64,000 nt of DNA, taken from positions 69,957,754 to 70,021,753 of the forward strand of contig NC_081847.1 in the NCBI RefSeq assembly GCF_963259705.1, given 5' to 3'. The stretch comes from Myotis daubentonii (Eukaryota; Chordata; Mammalia; Chiroptera; Vespertilionidae). This document shows, piece by piece, positions 1 through 33,698 of this stretch. The position numbers were made by a program, and so were the translations under genes. The notes under the pieces were generated by a model. That model had not been told where the DNA came from. It did not search any database and saw only the letters and a list, made by a program, of their open reading frames with translations. Position 1 is the stretch's first letter, and each line of letters begins with the position of its first letter.

Positions 1-162
1 GGCTGCCCCACAAACATCATAGCCCAGTCCCCGTTCTGCAATATGGCCTGTCTTGGGTCCTGATAGCCCCCAAAGCCCAAGGCACTATCCTTCCTTCCAA
101 CTATCCAGGCCCCCCTTCCAACCATTCAGGCCCATCCCCTGTAAGAAACCCCAATTACATAC

Positions 163-16158
<15,996 letters not shown>

Positions 16159-16949
16159 GGTGCCGACAGGGGCCGGGCGGCCGCGGTGCGGCCGGGATCG
16201 CACAAGTGGCCGCAGCCCGGCTCCAGGAGGCAGAAAGAGCGGATCCCCCCAACCCTCGCCGGACGCGGCGCCGCGCGGGGTCCTAGTGCCCGCTGTGCTG
16301 CCTACTTCAGACATTTTTGGTTGTCACAGCGGAAGAGAGGGTGGTGCTGGCATTTGGGGGTAGCAGCACCTGTCACCATCTAGGCTCGTACCAAGGCTGT
16401 CTGACCGTGAGCCACAGGTTTGCCACGAGTCCTCTGCATAGCAGCCCACCCCACGTTGAGGCCCGGGTGTGGGGAGGAGGACTGACTCTGAGTGGGCCTG
16501 GCACCTGTCCATGGGTCCTGCTGCCTTCTGGAGGAGGACACCAAACATTTCACAACCCCGCACACGGAACTATCTGGCCCGAGGCAGTGCCAAAGTTGAG
16601 ATTCTTTGTACCAGAACAAGGAGTTCAACAGATTTCTAGGTCTTAGGACTGACCAGGTTTTAGGTATGATTGAGGGCAAAGGATGTCTTTTACTAAAGGT
16701 GGGGAAGCATGTGTGGAAGATGGAGCCCAAGAGTTCAGTTGGGCCTGTTAGGTTGAGATGCCTGTTTGTCATGTAAGGATCGCACAGAGTCAGCAGTTGA
16801 ACATACGAGTCTGGAGCTTGGGGGAGAGGCTAAGGCTGGGGATACAATTTTGGAGATGCTACTTGTGGGGCTAGACAAGATCCCAGGGGATGAGTGCGCA
16901 GTGAGAAGAAGCCCAAGGGTTGAGCACAAGGGCACACTATCATTTAGAT

Positions 16950-17259
16950 CAGCGGTTCTCAACCTGTGGGTCGCGACCCTTTTGGGGTCGAAGGACCCTT
17001 TCACAGGGGTCGCCTAAGACCATCTGAAAACACATATATAATTACATACTGTTTTTGTGATGAATCACTATGCTTTAATTATGTTCAATTTGTAACCATG
17101 AAAATACATCCTGCGTATCAGATATTTACATTACGATTCATAACAGTAGCAAAATGACAGTTATGAAGTAGCAACGAAAATAATTTTATGGTTGGGGGTC
17201 ACCACAACATGAGGAACTGTATTAAAGGGTCGCGGCATTAGGAAGGTTGAGAACCACTG
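16950..17259 (+). mobile_element. SPIN-type non-autonomous hAT element
   Basis: 310 bp with terminal repeats CAGCGGTTCTCAACC and GGTTGAGAACCACTG and the internal GTGGGTCGCGACCC signature of SPIN ('Space Invaders') elements. Flanking 8 bp are ATTTAGAT (16942-16949) and ATTTAGAG (17260-17267), a duplication with one change. SPIN is known for horizontal spread among tetrapods, vespertilionid bats included. Confidence 0.9.
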
Positions 17260-17433
17260 ATTTAGAGCTTGGGAAGAGGAAAGTCCAACCAATAAGGTGA
17301 GAGGAGAAACAGAAGGAAGAAGGATCCGAGAGACCAAGTGGAGAAAATTTTCAGGAAGAAGGGCTTGATTGACTGTGTCAAAGAACCTGAGAGATGGTTT
17401 AGGATGGGCTCCCTGTTGCATCTGGCTACAGCA

Positions 17434-17654
17434 ATGGTTCTCAACCTTGGCTGCACATTAAAACCCCCCGGGAATCTTTTTAAAATCCTGATGTCTGGGC
17501 CTCATCCTCGGGAAATTCTGTTTCTTTGTTATGGGTTGGGGCCACAACATTAGTAACAAAGAAACAGAATTTCCCGAGGATGAGGCCCAGAAATCAGGAT
17601 TTTAAAAAGATTCCCAAGTGATTCTAATGTGCAGCCAAGGTTGAGAACCAGTGG
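17434..17654. mobile_element. MER20-like palindromic hAT-Charlie element
   Basis: Two arms of roughly 90 nt in inverted orientation around a centre near 17,540 (GGTTCTCAACCTTGGCTGCA mirrored by TGCAGCCAAGGTTGAGAACC). Matches the MER20 pattern known from placental mammals. Lies between SLC12A5 and MMP9. Confidence 0.7.
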
Positions 17655-18509
17655 GCTACAGGAAGATGGTAAGTGGCTTTGAAGAGAGTGATTTCAGGGG
17701 TGTGGTGGGCCCTCTGTAGTGGGAGCCAGGCTGGAAGTAGTTGAGAGATAGGGAGTTGAGGAAGTGGAGACTGTGAGTAGAAATCCACGCTTTGAGGAAG
17801 TTCTATTATGGATGGGGATGAGGAATAGAGAAATGGAACAGTCTCTAGAGAGAGTCAGGGATCCAGAGGAATTTTAAACAAGCCATAATAAGGAATGTGT
17901 ATCTCAATGGAAGTGGGTCATTCCTGAACAAGAAACGGATGTTAGAAGAGAGGACCTCCACCCAGAGGGGAGAAGTCCTCTGACCCCCTCCTTAAACTCC
18001 CATTTGAACCTCAGGTCCAGAAGATTATCAAATCTGATCAAGCCCATTACCTCAGCTCATCTGCCCCATCCTCAGTCAAGTCCCTAGGTCATCCTTTAAG
18101 GTCAAGTGCATACTCCTCAACCTGGCATTTAGACCTTCTCTTATCTAGTCCAGACCACCATTCCTGTCATTCCAGAATCTTCTCTACTCCCCTCTCATCC
18201 ACCTGCTAAAACCACACATTCAAGTTCTGAGCCATTTGTACTTCCCTAACACTGCCTGCTTTTCTCTTCTCCCAGCGTTTGCACCAAGAGCACACAATTA
18301 CCGCTCACCAGCTATGAGACCAGGTAAGCTGTGCCTCAGTTTCCTCATTTGTAAAATGGGTGGGGGTGCTGACAATAATAACAATACCTATAAGGTAAGA
18401 GTGGTACATGTCTCATAGGTTTAATTTAAGGATTAGCTGTGTTAACACACAGAAAACACATGGAACGGGATCTGGCATATAGTCAGTGCTGTACCAGGGG
18501 TAGCTACTA

Positions 18510-18686
18510 CAGTGGGGCCTTGACTTACGAGTTTAATTCGTTCCCAGACCGAGCTCGTTAAGGAGCTCATTAAGGAGCTCGTTAACTCAAATTACTCTGC
18601 CAACTCAATGCAAAAAATCGGTGGAGAGACAGCTGGTATCTCAAAAAACTCGTTAGTCGAGACACTCGTAAGTCAAGGCCCCACTG
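18510..18686. mobile_element. Tc1/mariner-type MITE
   Basis: 177 bp with terminal inverted repeats CAGTGGGGCCTTGACTTACG and CGTAAGTCAAGGCCCCACTG, flanked by TA on both sides (18508-18509, 18687-18688). No coding capacity. Family name not assigned. Confidence 0.75.
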
Positions 18687-18689
18687 TAT

Positions 18690-19345
18690 TGCCAAATGGA
18701 AGAGGGTCTGCCCACCAAACACACAGCAGAGCCAAACACTAAATACCAATTTTTGCAGTAGAAAAAAATAAAAGCAACTTATTGGCATCAAGCCAGGAGA
18801 ACAGCAAACTAGCGCTCAAAATCCAAACTCCTTGATGGCTTTAAAAACCCAAAGGTTTTTAAAGGCAAAGATTGAGCACTGGGGTTTAGAGGTCATGGGT
18901 GAAGCTGATTGGCTAGTTCTTGTGCAAGCCTCAGCAGTTTCCCTTTGTCTGATTAATTTAGTTTCTATGTCCTCTTGTCTGGTGTCTTTGTCACTGTAGT
19001 CAGGTGATCTAACCAGGTTGCAGAATCAAGATTCTGCAAAAATATTTCATAATTGTGCATCAGTAATGTTATCTTTAAAGCAAAAGGCTAAACATCTTGT
19101 GACCTTTGTCATTGTTTAAGTTGTTTTGTGCTTAACTAGCTACATTAATCTATTATCTCAAGCAAATTGTGCTTTTAAACATTTTTTCCTGAAACTTGCT
19201 TTCCAGGCAGGTCTCTAGGAATAACTAACATTTTCTTAATCTTTTACTATAAGCTACATGACAACCAAAGCAATTGAAAGACTTAGTTAAAGCCTCTATT
19301 ATCTAACACCTAAACATGTTTACTGTTAACTGTCAGTTTCACTAC
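18690..19345 (-). repeat. Possible degraded ERV-type LTR
   Basis: AT-rich block with the look of an antisense LTR (reverse-strand AATAAA-like region near 18,770, no coding sequence). Not matched to a named family; the call rests on composition and phrase recall only. Confidence 0.25.
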
Positions 19346-19359
19346 CATCTGGCATATAA

Positions 19360-19445
19360 TCCATATTTTATTTATCCACTGCCTTACCCTTGGGTACTTA
19401 GGTTGTTGCCTGTACAAATAATGCTGCAATCAACATCCTTCTAGG
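19360..19445 (-). repeat. L1 fragment
   Basis: Short antisense L1 ORF2-like piece (AATGCTGCAATCAACATCCT). Followed by a (CA)n run at 19,628-19,660 and a MER5-like piece to about 19,825. Confidence 0.45.
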
Positions 19446-19628
19446 TGTTGTTGTGTGGGAGGGTTAGAGAGCAGGCTCGTTCAGGTTCTTGGTAAATAAC
19501 TCTCCTAGAAGACAGTCCTACTTTTCCAAGAAGCTCTTGTTCATCCTTCCAGATTCAGCACAAGCTCAGATGTCAACTTGGCTGGGCAACATGCCCTGAC
19601 TTTAAGCATAACACGCACAAACGCACAA

Positions 19629-19662
<34 letters not shown>

Positions 19663-20140
19663 TTTAGGATAACAGGTCACACACTGCACACTCTCCAAGT
19701 GTGATCCCATCCCTACTGGCCACAGAATCACTCTTATAACTAACTTAGACTCTTTGGGGGCAGACCCTGGCGTCTGCATGTTAAGCAAGTTCTAATGGTA
19801 CTCGTATGCACCCCAAAGTTTGAGGATCCTGAGGGGTCCTTGAGGACAGAAACATAGCCCGTTTCATCTCTCTATCCCCAGTGCCCAGCACAGGGCCTGG
19901 CTCATGTAAGGGCTCAATAAATGTTTTATGAACAATTGGCCATGTCCTCGGCTGTAAAACAGGAATAATCACATTATACTTTCCTAATGGGAAGAAGTGA
20001 ATATGTTAATATTTATGAAGTGCTTAGAACATTGTCTGGCACATAGTAACCACTCCCTCGGTTACATACATACATACATGCATATGTTCTTGCATGCACA
20101 CATACATACAAAAATAAACCTCAAGGTTAGAGTATCCAAG

Positions 20141-20146
20141 TTTATT
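20141..20146 (-). terminator. MMP9: MMP9 polyadenylation signal
   Basis: AATAAA on the minus strand, about 165 nt after the stop codon; cleavage expected near 20,120-20,130. Spacing agrees with the short 3' UTR of human MMP9. Confidence 0.8.
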
Positions 20147-20309
20147 AAACACATTCCAACAAAAAAGGAAGGTGGGACAAGAGGGGGCCCAGCCCACCTC
20201 CACTCATCCTTTGTCCTTCAGAACAGACCCACCGGTTTGTATCCAGCAAACTGGCTCCTTCTCCATCAAGGTGGGGACCCACACTGCGGTGCTGAAGCAG
20301 GGGGGTGCC

Positions 20310-27847
<7,538 letters not shown>

Positions 27848-27890
27848 GGTGAGAGGAGCAGTGTCTGGCTGCAGCTGCCCTGGTGGGGGC

Positions 27891-28081
27891 TTTAAGGAGT
27901 CAGTGTTAACTGAATCAGTAACCCCGCCCCTCACCGCCAGGCTGACTCAGGGGATGGGGTGTATGCATGTGTGTGCATGTATGTAGGTGTGTGTGTTGGC
28001 AGCCCCAGTATGAGAAGGCAAAGAAAGGGCTTACACCACCTCCTCCTCTCCTTGCTGCCCACAGTCCCTACTGCTGAGTCA
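27891..28081 (-). promoter_or_regulatory. MMP9: MMP9 proximal promoter: TTAAA box, GC box, AP-1 sites
   Basis: TTAAA at 27891-27895 in place of TATA (start inferred near 27,866). GC box 27922-27930, AP-1 (reverse TGACTCA) 27943-27949 at about -79, a degenerate GT repeat at 27,961-27,998 where human has a (CA)n, and a second AP-1 TGAGTCA at 28075-28081. The arrangement parallels the human promoter. Confidence 0.8.
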
Positions 28082-28406
28082 GGCAGGACCCTAGACCCAC
28101 AGAGACCCACAGGAAACCACAGGCCCATTGGGGAAGGTTGGGTTTTGCAAACTGCACAGCTTGTGAGAACTTCATGAAAAAAGAGAGGAGCCCCCCATCT
28201 GAAGGCCCCAACTGCTCAGCCAAAGGGAAGAAGAGGCCTTTTTCTGAACCTAGTGATCCCACTTCCTGGTCAGACCCCCTCTGTGGGCCCCACCCCACAC
28301 TCCCAGGCTCTGCCCACTTTTCTCTTCCCTGGAAGCCTTCCTGGACTCAGCTTCCTCTCCCTGCTCCACCTGGCCTGAAATGAGTGGCCTCTGCTAGGCT
28401 GGAGTT

Positions 28407-28417
28407 GGGGAATTCCA
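28407..28417 (-). promoter_or_regulatory. MMP9: NF-kB site in MMP9 upstream region
   Basis: TGGAATTCCCC on the minus strand, about 545 bp above the inferred start. It corresponds to the known NF-kB element near -600 of human MMP9. An AP-1-like TGACTCC lies just beyond at 28445-28451. Confidence 0.75.
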
Positions 28418-28479
28418 CTGGGGCAAGCCCCTATCTTCAGGGGCTGACTCCTTCAGGGCAGTGGAGGGGGAGTTTGTTG

Positions 28480-29240
28480 CATCTGGAAGCCAGCAGACAT
28501 GGCTTTCCTCTCTTCCTACAGTGCCTCGGGCAAATGTCCTCACCACTCTGAATGTGTTTCCGCAGCTGTAAAAAGGGGCTCTTCGTCCCTGAATGTGAGG
28601 ATAAAATGAGATCCAACGCATAAAATGCTTAATACAGTGTATGTTGCAAGTCCTCAACAGACCAGCTGAGTGCTTTTAATTATTTGGGCCAAGATCATGA
28701 TTCCAACTTGGAATCAGGAGACTGGGGTCTTGGGCTCTAACCTGCTGTGTGACCTAGAGTAAATGCCTTCCCCTTTCTGGGCTTTGGACTCAACTATAAA
28801 ATGGGGGGAGGCGTTTATCTCCAGGAGCCCTTTCAGTTCTCTAGCCCTGCTTCACCCATGCAGGCTCCAGCTCCAGTGATGACCACTTATGCCAATAAAC
28901 CAACAGCTTCCTTCCTATCCTTTTTCCCAGCCAGCCAGGGTGGGGCAGGATCCACTACTGCCTTCTTCAAGGCATTATTTAGGAAGGACAATAAAAATTA
29001 AATAAGCTGTATTTAAAGGACTTACTCAGCGCCAGGCACTTTATATGTTTATCTAATAAATGAGTCTGTGAGATAGAGACAACTAGCTTCCCTTGTAGGA
29101 AAGGGGAAACTTTAGAGTTCACTAATTAATGAGTCACACAGTCCTGGTTTTCAGTCCCAGCTCTGCCATTTCCCAGCTATGTGACCTTGGGCAAGTCACT
29201 TCACCTCTGAGCCCTAATAACCGTGCATTTTTTGAGATTT
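28480..29240 (+). repeat. MIR SINE fragments
   Basis: Several old MIR pieces, the clearest at 29,140-29,215 (GTGACCTTGGGCAAGTCACT). Nothing else was recognised between the MMP9 promoter and 29.7 kb. Confidence 0.6.
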
Positions 29241-29789
29241 ACTGTGGAGTGCTGTGATGAGTCCCCTATAAGCATCTCCTCTCATCCTCACCACCATCTG
29301 GGGAGCAGGTTTGAGTATCCCTCCCATTTTCAGGGGAGGAAACTGAAGCTCAGAGCAATTAAGGAACATGCCTTAATCACCCAGTGAGTTAATACACAAA
29401 ACCAGAATTCAAGCCTAGGGCTGCATAGTTCTGAAGTTTTTAATGTTTATGGAATTTACAGGGAACTGAGATAACTAGGGGTTGGAGAGGAGTTGGAGGA
29501 TGGGATCGGGGGAAGACTTAAAACCTGGACCCATTTCCCCTAATCCCTTGCACCCACTGAATATCAGAGGGGAGGCCTAGGCTTTGGGGAATCAGAGGCT
29601 AGGACAAGGGACCCAAGAGGGCTATAGTCCAGACTTGAGAGCGTAGGGTCAGAGCAATATGATTTTAGAGATGGAAACAGAGACCCTTTAATCCAGAGGG
29701 TCTTCATCTGGAGGCAGACATGGACTTTAAGAGAATCCATGAACCGCCTCCTAACTTGCCATCAATTGTACAAAATATGTCATATCTAT

Positions 29790-30010
29790 GTATATATGCC
29801 ACATTTCTCAAATTTAGCACTATTGACGTTTGGGCCAGATAATTCTTTGTTGTGGGGGCCATCCATCTGTTGTAGGATGTTTTGTAGCATCCCCAGCCTC
29901 CACCCACTAGATGCCAGTGGCACCTCCCCCTGCCAGTTGTGTCAACCAGAAATGTTGCCAAACATTGCCAAATGCCCCCTGGGTGCGAGGGGCCAAGTCA
30001 CTCCCACTGG
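29790..30010 (+). repeat. Old hAT-Charlie-type fossil
   Basis: Phrases ACTATTGACGTTTGGGCC and TGTAGGATGTTTTGTAGCAT belong to a widespread mammalian non-autonomous element of MER type. Family name not fixed. Confidence 0.5.
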
Positions 30011-30157
30011 CATATGTTGGTTTTCTTAGGTAAAGGGTCCAGAACTTTCATCATATACTCAGACCATTGATGATGATCTTCAAACCTTTAAAGACCACTT
30101 ACTCAACAAATATTGGTTAAGTTTTTACAGGCTAGTCATTGTGATAAGAATTGGGAA

Positions 30158-30385
30158 GCCTTAGCCTGTTTGGCTCAGTGGATAGAGCGTCGGCCTACGG
30201 ACTGAAGGGTCCTGAGATCAATTCCAGTCAAGGGTACATGCCCAGGTTACAGCTTGATCCCCAGTGGACATTTCCTCAGGGGGGCATGCAGGAGGCAGCC
30301 AATCAGTGATTCTCTCACATCATTGATGTTTCTATCTCTCCCTCTTCCTTCCTCTCTGAAATCAATAAAAATATTTTTTTTTAAA
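30158..30385 (+). mobile_element. Ves SINE (first of tandem pair)
   Basis: Flanked by AAGAATTGGGAA at 30146-30157 and 30386-30397. Head GGCTCAGTGGATAGAGCGTC. Confidence 0.88.
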
Positions 30386-30400
30386 AAGAATTGGGAATAT

Positions 30401-30623
30401 ACGCCCTGCCAGTGTAGCTCAGTGATTGAGAGTTGACCCATGAACCAGGAGGTCACAGTTTGATTCCTGGTCAGGGCACATGCCTGGGTTGCAGGCTCAG
30501 TCCCCAGTAGGAGGTGTGCAGGAGGTAGCTGATTGATGATTCTCTCTCATCATTGATGTTTCTATCTCTCCCTCTCCTTTCCTCTCTCTGTAATCAATAA
30601 TTTAAAAAAACGTATTTTTTAAA
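30401..30623 (+). mobile_element. Ves SINE (second of tandem pair)
   Basis: Directly follows the previous element; right flank AAGAATTTGGAATA at about 30,623-30,636 is a third copy of the same target with one change. Confidence 0.88.
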
Positions 30624-30879
30624 AGAATTTGGAATACAGTAGTGACCAAGATAGCTATTGTCCATGCTCATGGATTTGAGAGTCCAGTAAGGGAGAAATC
30701 AAATGAGTGATTTATTACCAGAAAGACCAGCATCACAAGAGGGAGGCATACTTATCTATTCCAACTGCCCCCATCATGCAGATGAGGAAACTGAGGCAGG
30801 CCCAGAGTGGAGAATTTTCCTCTCTTAGGTCACAGAGCAAGTCAGGGACTGAGTGTGGGGGACAAGAAGGAATGGTAGC

Positions 30880-31090
30880 TAAGAGTCTGCACTGTAGAGC
30901 CAAGCTGCTTTGGTTCAAAGCTCAGCTCTGGCATGGACCTGCTGTGGGATCTGAGTAGTTGGCATAATTGGTCAATGCCTCAGTTTCCCCATTTGTAAGA
31001 TGAGGTTAACAATAGTGCTTACCTCATGGGGTTATAAGGGTCAAGTGAGTTAGCAGATGTCAAGTGCCTGACACATAAGAAGTGTTTGGG
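30880..31090 (+). repeat. MIR SINE
   Basis: Core CAGTTTCCCCATTTGTAAGA and CCTCATGGGGTTATAAGG. A second MIR lies at about 31,930-32,095. Confidence 0.65.
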
Positions 31091-32101
31091 GCTACTCTAA
31101 TTATGATTGCTTCTGGACCAGCTGGCTGTTTTTACCAATTGGCAAGCAGGGAAAGAACACCCCACCAGGAACCCTGGAAATTGATTCCTGGAGTCAACTC
31201 AAGCAAGAAGTCTCCATTCCTCACTCCCTCCCAACTTCCTCCTTTACCCCCTGGTTCCCCAACCCTCATCAAGAGCAACTGGGGAGAGCTTGGTTTTCAA
31301 CACAGCAATTGCAGGAAGTGGTTCTGGTTACCACATCCCCTTCCCCACTTCCCCAGCCCTCCTTCCACTACCACAACACAGTTTAGCCAAGACCCTGGGA
31401 GAGGAGGCAGGAAGCAGGATATACCCCCAGGTGGGCTCCCTCTAAGCCTGACCAGAGTCATAACTTGGACTCTAAGCCCCTCAACCCGGTGGAGGCCCCA
31501 TCAGGATGGGAAGGGGCTGATCCTGGAGCCCTGAGTCACCAGCTGGATGACACAGCCCTGCGGGCTGCTATTAGTAACTCCAGGCCCCTAGACCGGGGTC
31601 AGCCTCACGAGATGAGGAATCTCTCCCCCATGTAGGAGGGGGAACTCCAATCCTGTTTCTCCAAAACCTGCCAGCGAGGGGAGGGGAAGCCAGGCCTGAG
31701 AGGCCCCGGCAGGATGTTGAGAAGACACTTGTGTCTAGGATGAAGCAGAAAGGTGTATGTATTGCAAGACATTTCCTCAGGGGAGAGCATCACTCATGTA
31801 CCCACCCCCACCCGCAAACACACCTGCCAGCCCTAGCCTCAGGGTGGTGACAATTCCCAGGCTGACTCTTAGAGGCCCTAAGAATAATACTGCCATGCCT
31901 CCCACTTATCTGTACGGAGCTCCTTCAACAGGAAGCCACAGAGTGTAGGCTTTGGAGTAGCTCCTATTCCTTCTGACTGCTTGACCTTAGACAAGTCACT
32001 TTGGCTCTCTACGCCTCCACTTCCTTGTCTGTAAAATGAGGAGGGAACAGTCCTCACTCAAAGGGTTGTGGGGGTATTAAATGAGATTACACATTATATG
32101 T

Positions 32102-32178
32102 GCCCAGCCTAGGAATCGAACCGGCAACCCTTCAGTGCATGGGATGATGCCCAACCAACTGAGCCACACCAGCCAGGG
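32102..32178 (-). mobile_element. Truncated Ves/tRNA-SINE head
   Basis: Only the tRNA-related portion (reverse GGCTCAGTTGGTTGGGCATC, box B GGTTCGATTCC) is present; no body or tail. Inserted at the end of the 31.9-kb MIR. Confidence 0.65.
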
Positions 32179-32739
32179 CAGCAAACCTTCTTAACATATT
32201 TGACTCTGAGCTTTAGAACTCTTTGGCATTCACAGAAGGCAGGCATTGTAAACCATTTCCATAGTGATGGATCCAAGGCCCAGAGAAGGGCTTCGGTTTG
32301 CTCACTGTCACACAGCTGATGAGTGACAGCGCTCCTGCCCAGGCCTTCTGACTCTGAATCCCGTGCTAATATCAGGTCACTGGATCTGACAAGAAGGAAG
32401 TCACTGGGGGAAGCAGCCTGGGGCAGTAGTGGGGCCCAGAAGTCAGGCTGGAGGGAGAGTCAGGAACAACAGAGAGAACAGGATTGGGGTGTTTGGTTGG
32501 GTGAATAAAAGGGAAAATTAAAGGGGCTGGAAGGGGCAGAGAACAGTCAAGGGGCATTTCCTTGAAGGCGAGAGCTTCATGCCCACAAGAAGGGATAGTG
32601 CTTAGAGGGAGAGACATGCAAATTTAGGGGGGGAAGAGGATGAGCCCAGGACCAGTTCCTTTGGCATCACGCTGCCCACTGGCAGGTAAGGTTATGCTTG
32701 GGGTCCCAGCAAAGCAGGTGCAGCCACAAAACACACATT

Positions 32740-33250
32740 TTAAAACTTATTTGCTTTTTTTTTTTTATTATTAAGACATGTTTAGAGTAGGTTTAGGTTC
32801 ACAGCAAAATTGCAAGGAAAGTACAGATTTCCCACATATTCCCTGCCCCTCACATGCAGATCCTACCCATGATCAATAGCCCTCACTCGAGTGGTACCTT
32901 TGTCACAATTGATGACACTTCATTGACACATCGTAATCACCCAGAGTCCATGGTTTATGGGTCACTCTTGGTGTTGTACTGCTATGGGTTTGGACAAATG
33001 CATAATGACATGTATCCCTCGTTGTGCTACCATACAGTGTCATTTCACTGCCCTGAACGTCCGCCCTCTGCGCTCTGCTCATTCATCCCTTGCCACCACA
33101 AAGATGGTGTTTTGCAAGAATTCCTTAAAGCAGCCAACATGGGGAAAATCAGGTCCCTGTTGGACTTCCTCTTACAGTCATTTCAGGGTTCAGTGTTGTT
33201 TTCCTTTGGATAACAGATGGGGAAGACACCATGTTCTCAGTGATCATGGA
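32740..33250 (-). mobile_element. L1 3' UTR fragment
   Basis: Antisense L1M tail: poly(T), GGTTCACAGCAAAATTG, GTGTTGTACTGCTATGGGTT. Non-coding. A MER5-like element follows at 33,477-33,655 and a poly(G) run at 33,681-33,698. Confidence 0.65.
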
Positions 33251-33680
33251 TGGCCCTGAGGGTCTGAATCTGGGCCTGTTCACAATGGGAAGAGGTGGAG
33301 GGGCCTGAATCCTCGGAAATCACATGTTAAACATTTAGTGGTCACTCGGTTCATGCTGGTTGGAGATGTCCACACAGCACACAGGGCAACTGGCAACTTC
33401 TTTGCCCCTTTTACAAATCTGGGTTGCACCCCCATTCTTGGCCGGCACACTTTCTCAGGCATCTTCTAGTTCGGGTGCTTCTTGAAGTGTAGTCCCAGGC
33501 CCAGGAGTTCAGCACCACCTGGGAACTGTTAGAAATGCAGATCCTCACCCCAAAACTATAGAATCAGCACCGCTGGGTGGGGCCCAGCCATCTTTGTTTT
33601 AACAAGCCTGCCTAGTGATGCTGGTGCACCCTCAAGTTTGAGCCCTCTGCTCTAGTCAAGCTTCAACCCAACACTAAGGC

Positions 33681-33698
33681 GGGGGGGGGGGGGGGGGG
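33681..33698 (+). repeat. Poly(G) run of 18
   Basis: Uninterrupted G tract; similar runs at about 39,462-39,472 and 56,318-56,334. Assembly length is uncertain for such tracts. Confidence 0.9.

Noticed and set aside
32740..33250. 119-codon open frame at 32854-33213
   Set aside because: Lies within an antisense L1 3' UTR; no coding relevance.
33510..33535. RE1-like left half TTCAGCACCAC
   Set aside because: The right half does not match and the site is inside a MER5-like element.
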